11,248 nucleotides of DNA from an uncultured Lachnospiraceae bacterium (lineage in GTDB: Bacteria > Bacillota > Clostridia > Lachnospirales > Lachnospiraceae): assembly GCA_902803625.1 (NCBI GenBank), contig CADCQV010000142.1, forward strand, positions 1 through 11,248, given 5' to 3'. Made by a program: the position numbers and the translations under genes. Below are positions 6,842-11,248 of this stretch, one piece after another. Under the pieces are notes generated by a model. It made no database searches. It saw only the letters and a list, made by a program, of their open reading frames with translations, and was not told the origin of the DNA. The stretch's first letter is position 1; every line of letters begins with the position of its first letter.

Positions 6842-8932
6842 ATGAAGGTTTACACAACAGAGAAGATCCGTAATATTGTCCTCCTGGGCCACGGCGGCTC
6901 CGGAAAGACCAGCCTTGTGGAAGCAATGGCCAATCTTTCGGGGCTTACAACGAGACTGGGAACCGTTGCCGATGGAAACACCATCAGTGACTATGACAAG
7001 GAAGAGCAGAAGAGAAAATTCTCCATCAGCACTTCCCTGATCCCCATCGAATGGGAGGACACAAAGCTCAATATCATGGATACCCCGGGATTCTTTGATT
7101 TTGTCGGCGAAGTGGAAGAAGCTGCAACCGCTGCCGCTTCCGCAATAATCGTTGTTAACGGCAAGGCAGGAGTCGAGACAGGTACAAAGAAGGCATGGGA
7201 GCTTTGCGACAAGTACAATATTCCCAGAATGATCTATGTTTCAAATATGGATATTGACAACGCTTCATTCAAGAATGTTCTTGAGGAGCTTACAGACCTC
7301 TACGGAAAAAAGATAGCGCCCTTCCACTTCCCCATCAGAGAGGATGAGAAGTTCGTGGGATACGTAAATGTTGTGGCAGAAAAGGCTTTCCGCTGGGATG
7401 ATAAGGGAAAGGCCGTTGAGTGCGATATACCCGATTACTCAAAGGAAAACCTTCAGACCTACAGGGATTCCCTTATGGAAGCCGTTGCCGAGACGAGCGA
7501 GGAATTTATGGACAGGTATTTCGGAGGAGATACCTTCTCCGAGGCTGAGATCAGGGCCGCTCTCCACGCAAGTGTATGTGACGGCACCATAGTTCCGATA
7601 ACCATGGGCAGCAACACTCTTGTACGCGGCGTATATACACTGCTTGACGACTGCGTGAAGTATCTTCCGAGCCCCGAGGGCAGGAAGATGGCAGGTATCG
7701 ATACCGCCAGCTCCGAGGTATTCGAAGCCAACTATGATTTCTCAAAGCCGAAGACAGCCATAGTCTGGAAGACCATAATAGATCCTTTCATCGGAAAGTA
7801 CTCACTCTTCAAGGTATGCTCCGGTGTTATCAAGAGCGGAGATGCCCTGTATAACGTAAATGAGGATACTGAGGAGAAGACGGGTAAGCTCTACACCCTC
7901 TGCGGCAATAAGGCCATAGAGGTACCGGAGCTTCATGCCGGTGATATAGGCGCTTTTGCAAAGCTTGCCGTTACAAAGACCGGAGATTCACTCGGAACAA
8001 AGGCTACAGCCATCAGATTCGGAAAGCCGCTTATCTCAACACCGTATACCGCTGTACGTTACAGGCCCGTCAATAAGGGTGATGTGGACAAGATCTCACA
8101 GGCACTTGCGAAGATGTGCGCTGAGGATCTCACACTCAGGAATGTGAATGATTCGCTGAACCGCCAGACATTGCTTTACGGTATCGGAGACCAGCAGATA
8201 GATGTTGTGAAGGCAAAGCTTGAAAGCGAGTACAAGGTACAGATAGAGCTTTCGACCCCGAAGGTTGCCTACCGTGAGACCATCAAGGGAAGATCCGACG
8301 TTCAGGGAAGATACAAAAAGCAGACCGGCGGACACGGACAGTTCGGTGATGTAAAGATCATATTTGAGCCCAGCGGAGATATGGAGAAGCCCTTTATCTT
8401 TGAAGAGAAGGTTGTGGGCGGAGCGGTTCCGAAGAATTTCTTCCCCGCTGTCGAAAAGGGTCTTGCGGAATCCGTTGAAAAGGGACCCCTTGCGGCATAC
8501 CCCGTAGTTGGCGTAAAGGCTACCCTCTATGACGGCTCATATCATCCGGTTGATTCATCCGAGCAGTCCTTTAAGACCGCTGCAAAGCTTGCTTTCAAGG
8601 ACGGATTTATGAAGGCAACGCCTATTCTTCTGGAGCCCATCATGACCCTGAAGGTTACGGTTCCGGATCAGTTCACCGGAGATGTAATGGGTGACCTGAA
8701 TAAGCGTCGCGGCCGTGTGCTTGGCATGAATCCCACAGAGGGAGGCAAGCAGGTAATCGAGGCCGAGATACCCGAGAGTATGATCTTCGGTTACAATACG
8801 GATCTCCGTTCAATGACAGGCGGTATAGGCGAGTATTCATATGAGTTTAACCGATATGAGCCCGCACCATCAGATGTTCAGGCAAAGGAGATAGAGGCCC
8901 GGAAGGATAAGATCGAAAATATTGAAGAGTAA
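6842..8932 (+). CDS. fusA2: Elongation factor G-like GTPase paralogue (EF-G2 type)
   Basis: A translational GTPase-family protein with the five-domain EF-G layout; 696 residues, close to canonical EF-G. The P-loop GHGGSGKT (16-23) is intact, but other GTPase motifs deviate: switch I has RKFS in place of RGIT, switch II reads DTPGF (80-84) where canonical EF-G has DTPGH, and the G4 motif NKxD is SNMD (134-137). Domains II and III follow (about 295-480). Domain IV (about 481-600) keeps TGGHGQFG (495-502) and the decoding-centre loop GSYHPVDSSEQSFK (565-578), and domain V (about 601-680) keeps TGDVMGDLNKRRG (612-624) and MFGY-like IFGYNTDLRS (648-657). It therefore looks able to bind ribosomes with altered GTP chemistry. 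It has its own promoter and terminator and is not next to rpsL, rpsG or tuf, consistent with a paralogue rather than the main EF-G. GGAGGT at 6827-6832 supports the start. Exact function unknown. Confidence 0.9.
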   Translation: MKVYTTEKIRNIVLLGHGGSGKTSLVEAMANLSGLTTRLGTVADGNTISDYDKEEQKRKFSISTSLIPIEWEDTKLNIMDTPGFFDFVGEVEEAATAAASAIIVVNGKAGVETGTKKAWELCDKYNIPRMIYVSNMDIDNASFKNVLEELTDLYGKKIAPFHFPIREDEKFVGYVNVVAEKAFRWDDKGKAVECDIPDYSKENLQTYRDSLMEAVAETSEEFMDRYFGGDTFSEAEIRAALHASVCDGTIVPITMGSNTLVRGVYTLLDDCVKYLPSPEGRKMAGIDTASSEVFEANYDFSKPKTAIVWKTIIDPFIGKYSLFKVCSGVIKSGDALYNVNEDTEEKTGKLYTLCGNKAIEVPELHAGDIGAFAKLAVTKTGDSLGTKATAIRFGKPLISTPYTAVRYRPVNKGDVDKISQALAKMCAEDLTLRNVNDSLNRQTLLYGIGDQQIDVVKAKLESEYKVQIELSTPKVAYRETIKGRSDVQGRYKKQTGGHGQFGDVKIIFEPSGDMEKPFIFEEKVVGGAVPKNFFPAVEKGLAESVEKGPLAAYPVVGVKATLYDGSYHPVDSSEQSFKTAAKLAFKDGFMKATPILLEPIMTLKVTVPDQFTGDVMGDLNKRRGRVLGMNPTEGGKQVIEAEIPESMIFGYNTDLRSMTGGIGEYSYEFNRYEPAPSDVQAKEIEARKDKIENIEE

Positions 8933-8950
8933 CTGTAATTAATACACTTT

Positions 8951-8991
8951 GCCCCCGGAGTCTCTTCAGGTGACTTCGGGGGCTGTTTTTT
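8951..8991 (+). terminator. Rho-independent terminator of the EF-G paralogue
   Basis: A 12-bp GC-rich stem, GCCCCCGGAGTC (8951-8962) with GACTTCGGGGGC (8972-8983, one G-U pair), closes a 9-base loop and is followed by TG and six T residues (8986-8991). It lies 18 bases after the stop codon and is the clearest terminator in the window. Confidence 0.93.
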
Positions 8992-9065
8992 CTTAAGTTT
9001 TTTTGCCGTTTACGCTCCCCGGTGCCCTGTACATTTGACGTCGGCTCGAATCCATAAGAGTACAT

Positions 9066-10562
9066 ATGAATATAAGAAAACAGACTATAATTGAATACTT
9101 CATTGTGGCGGTTTCGGGGATACTCTATATTTTACAATGCTCGAGCTGGACCAGCCCTCTTTACCCTTACGCATACGGGTACGACTCCTCCTGGTATGCA
9201 CTGATGGGGAGAGCGATAACCGAGGGCTTTGTCCCCTACAGGGATTACTTTGACCTAAAGGGGCCGGCTTTCTTTTTTTATGAGGCTCTGGGACAGCTGA
9301 TCATAAGGAACAGGCCGGGAATCTTCTTAATACAGTGTATTTCCATAGTTTTTACCGTGCTTATCCTGTGGAAGACGGCGAGGCTTTTCCTGAACAGGAT
9401 TTTTTCGGCGGCGGTGCTTCTTTCCTTTTATTTTACAGCCTATGCGCTTATCTGGGGAGGAAACACGGTGGAAGAGCTTTTCCAGCCCTTTTCCTTCGTG
9501 GCGGTATATCTTACCCTGGATCACATAAAAAACAGGGAGAAAGCGTTTTTCCCAAAGGACAGGGCTGCCCTCATAATGGGGATAGGCTTCGGGATATACC
9601 TGTATTCAAAGGTCACCATAGCTGCGGCCATCATTTCTTCTGTGCTGACCGTTCTGATAACACTGATAAGGGAAAGGGACTATGAGGCGATAAAATGCTG
9701 TGCCCTGAATTTTCTTAAAGGTCTGGTCATAGTATCTGTCCCGATTTTCATATATTTTATTGTTAACGGGGCACTGAAGGATTTTCTGTATTGTGCCTTT
9801 CTGTTTGCCTTCAGACGGTCCACGGACTACTATGAGCCTTTTTCCCTGGGCTGGGAAAGAAATCTTCTCATCTGCTATGCGGCCCTGATTTACGGAATAT
9901 GTATGAAGAACGGGGACAGGTGTGAAGGGGAGAGGAAAATGTACCTCTTAATCCTTACCGTGATACAATACCTGTCTCTTCATTTCGGCACACCCTATCT
10001 CTATTATTTTCTTACCCAGATGCCGGTATTCGCCGTGATGATGATCTATATCCTGAAGGACGCGGGAGAAAGGATAACGGACGATACCAAAACAGACGGC
10101 AGTGGTTCCAGGCCGGATATCCGTATTTTTGCAACTTTTCTTGCAATAACAACCATTATCGTTGGCTATCTGGATCTGAATGTGGATAAGTTCAAGGAAA
10201 ATATTATGATATTCAATGAGGAAACAGGAAAGAGCCAGGTTCTTGCCTGCCGGGAGATCTATGAGCTGGTACCTGAGTGGGAGAGGAACGCTATATACAA
10301 TCTTGAATCCGGAATGATCTATTACGAGGTCAACCAGACACTGCCCACAAATAAGTATCCGGTTAACCTACCTTACTTCCTCCACCTGGATCCGAGGATA
10401 AAAACCGAGGTTATGAATAAGCTCCGCTTTGAAACCCCGAAGTGGATCATATGCGAGCGTATGTGGGAATTTGACGACGAGGATATAAAGGACTACGTTT
10501 TTTCAAATTATGAGCTTGTCGCGGATAATGAGGGAGAGGAGCTGTACCGGCTGTTTGAATGA
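9066..10562 (+). CDS. Polytopic membrane protein, GT-C glycosyltransferase-like
   Basis: A 498-residue integral membrane protein with roughly nine to eleven hydrophobic segments (for example about 9-25, 86-102, 112-130, 167-200, 217-234, 265-280, 314-330, 352-368). The first extracytoplasmic loop reads GYDSSWYALMGRAI (38-51) followed by PYRDYFDLKGPAFF (57-70). This resembles the first loop of ArnT/PMT-type GT-C enzymes, which use lipid-phosphate-linked sugars and carry a catalytic aspartate there (candidate D40, with D60 and D63 nearby). The C-terminal 120 residues are soluble and end in a pattern (PKWII at 458-462, then NYELVADNEGEELYRLF) common in such proteins. It would act at the outer face of the cytoplasmic membrane, perhaps on a cell-wall polymer or glycolipid; the substrate is unknown. 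The ribosome binding site is weak (AAGAG at 9056-9060) and no convincing promoter is seen. Fold-level call only. Confidence 0.6.
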   Translation: MNIRKQTIIEYFIVAVSGILYILQCSSWTSPLYPYAYGYDSSWYALMGRAITEGFVPYRDYFDLKGPAFFFYEALGQLIIRNRPGIFLIQCISIVFTVLILWKTARLFLNRIFSAAVLLSFYFTAYALIWGGNTVEELFQPFSFVAVYLTLDHIKNREKAFFPKDRAALIMGIGFGIYLYSKVTIAAAIISSVLTVLITLIRERDYEAIKCCALNFLKGLVIVSVPIFIYFIVNGALKDFLYCAFLFAFRRSTDYYEPFSLGWERNLLICYAALIYGICMKNGDRCEGERKMYLLILTVIQYLSLHFGTPYLYYFLTQMPVFAVMMIYILKDAGERITDDTKTDGSGSRPDIRIFATFLAITTIIVGYLDLNVDKFKENIMIFNEETGKSQVLACREIYELVPEWERNAIYNLESGMIYYEVNQTLPTNKYPVNLPYFLHLDPRIKTEVMNKLRFETPKWIICERMWEFDDEDIKDYVFSNYELVADNEGEELYRLFE

Positions 10563-10606
10563 GTTATCCCGGAATGAGGGGCGTACAGCTCCGTCCCGTA
10601 AGCTTA

Positions 10607-11188
10607 TCAGTGACTGCCGTTCATAAAGGAGAGGGGACCGTTTGTTTCAGTCTGGGATTTCAGTACCCGGCTGTCTTCCTTCCAGTTCTGGTCACCGTCA
10701 TTGAATTTCCTTGTTCCGTCAATGATAACTGCGGATGAAATAACGGGTATTATTACAGCGATCACTGCCATAAACCCGTCCTGGGGGTTGTCCAGCCTTT
10801 CCATCATATCCTTGAACAGCATAATCAGAACTATGATATTCAGCACAGAAAGAATGAGGCTCAATATGCTGCCGGCAATGGGCAGAAAATTGATAAGCAT
10901 CGAAAGGATATAGCACACAACGGGCCAGAGCTTCATAACGATCGCAGGTGCGTTCCAGCCGTATATATTTATCTTTTCCGGATCTCCGTAGGTAGCCTCC
11001 ACAGAAGCCCATATATTAACAATGGGGATAAAGGCCATCCAGGCATTTTCATAGCTTCTGACCTTCAGGTATCTGTATCTTGCGATGGCATCTATGAGGT
11101 AGAATACCAGCCAGATTATAAAAAATACCGCAATGAATCCGCCGAATACTATTATCAGTCCTAATGTTTCTTCGTTAAAATTGTCCAT
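10607..11188 (-). CDS. Small polytopic membrane protein of unknown function
   Basis: Read from ATG at 11186-11188 this is a 193-residue protein; a strong GGGAGGAG lies 5 bases upstream on the minus strand, so the ATG is preferred to an in-frame TTG at the window edge that would add 20 residues. It begins with a long hydrophobic helix (about 9-33), then a basic segment (ARYRYLKVR, 36-44), a stretch ENAWMAFIPIVNIWASVEAT (47-66), further hydrophobic segments (about 81-98, 100-124 and 138-156) and a polar tail of about 35 residues. The pattern 'WMAFIPIVNIW' recalls small membrane proteins of the DUF5684/DUF805 sort, but this is a weak resemblance and I assign no function. It converges on the preceding glycosyltransferase-like gene, with 44 bp between their stop codons. 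Confidence 0.7.
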   Translation of the reverse strand: MDNFNEETLGLIIVFGGFIAVFFIIWLVFYLIDAIARYRYLKVRSYENAWMAFIPIVNIWASVEATYGDPEKINIYGWNAPAIVMKLWPVVCYILSMLINFLPIAGSILSLILSVLNIIVLIMLFKDMMERLDNPQDGFMAVIAVIIPVISSAVIIDGTRKFNDGDQNWKEDSRVLKSQTETNGPLSFMNGSH

Positions 11189-11248
11189 TGTTTCTCCTCC
11201 CTGATGAATTATATGATTAAAGCGCCAAAAGTAATTGTCACCACACAA

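Noticed and set aside
9043..9053. GGCTCGAATCC resembling a tRNA T-arm
   Set aside because: Only two base pairs support the arm, and no acceptor, D or anticodon arm can be assembled upstream.
9335..9685. Plus-strand ORF of 116 codons inside the glycosyltransferase-like gene
   Set aside because: The composition is unlike a natural protein, and the host frame carries well-formed membrane helices over the same stretch.
10578..10597. Bidirectional terminator between the convergent genes (GGGGCG with CGTCCC, loop of 8)
   Set aside because: The stem is only 6 bp with one G-U pair, and no T-run follows on either strand.
11208..11213. Minus-strand TATAAT upstream of the terminal membrane protein gene
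   Set aside because: No acceptable -35 box is found at 16-18 bp, and the implied start would put the 5' end at the Shine-Dalgarno sequence.
11189..11248. Extension of the minus-strand membrane protein to a TTG at the window edge
   Set aside because: The internal ATG has a strong, well-spaced ribosome binding site, which itself lies inside the proposed extension.

Overview
The window is about 11.2 kb of chromosomal, mostly housekeeping sequence from what looks like a low-to-mid GC Gram-positive anaerobe, most likely a clostridial or Lachnospiraceae-type bacterium. The evidence is frequent AGA/AGG arginine and ATA isoleucine codons, strong GGAGG-type ribosome binding sites, TyrA with a C-terminal ACT domain, a class II-like AroA, and an EF-G paralogue of the kind I associate with that group. 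The taxonomic call is an inference; no rRNA is present to confirm it.

Layout, left to right. (1) pheT (23-2449) and queA (2446-3483) overlap by four bases and act on tRNA: phenylalanine charging and queuosine synthesis. pheS presumably lies just upstream, outside the window. (2) A promoter and a structured leader (about 3487-3608) precede a cluster on the same strand: a c-di-GMP-type PilZ protein (3614-4045), a 41-residue single-helix membrane protein (4065-4190), a run of three stem-loops (4183-4267), then tyrA (4307-5410) and aroA (5407-6720), which overlap by four bases. No terminator is visible inside this cluster, so a second-messenger receptor may be co-transcribed with aromatic amino acid biosynthesis. 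(3) A separate promoter and a large dyad (6737-6818) precede an EF-G-like GTPase paralogue (6842-8932), which ends in a strong intrinsic terminator (8951-8991). (4) A polytopic membrane protein resembling GT-C glycosyltransferases (9066-10562) converges on a small polytopic membrane protein of unknown function read from the minus strand (11188-10607).

The most interesting points are in the joints between genes. The PilZ leader has one CTCCG segment that could pair with any of three CGGAG copies, one of which is the Shine-Dalgarno sequence. The spacer before tyrA holds tandem perfect hairpins, the first of which contains the stop codon of the small membrane ORF. The EF-G paralogue lacks the switch II histidine and the NKxD motif but keeps intact ribosome-facing domains. 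No CRISPR array, transposase, tRNA, rRNA or known riboswitch class was recognised.
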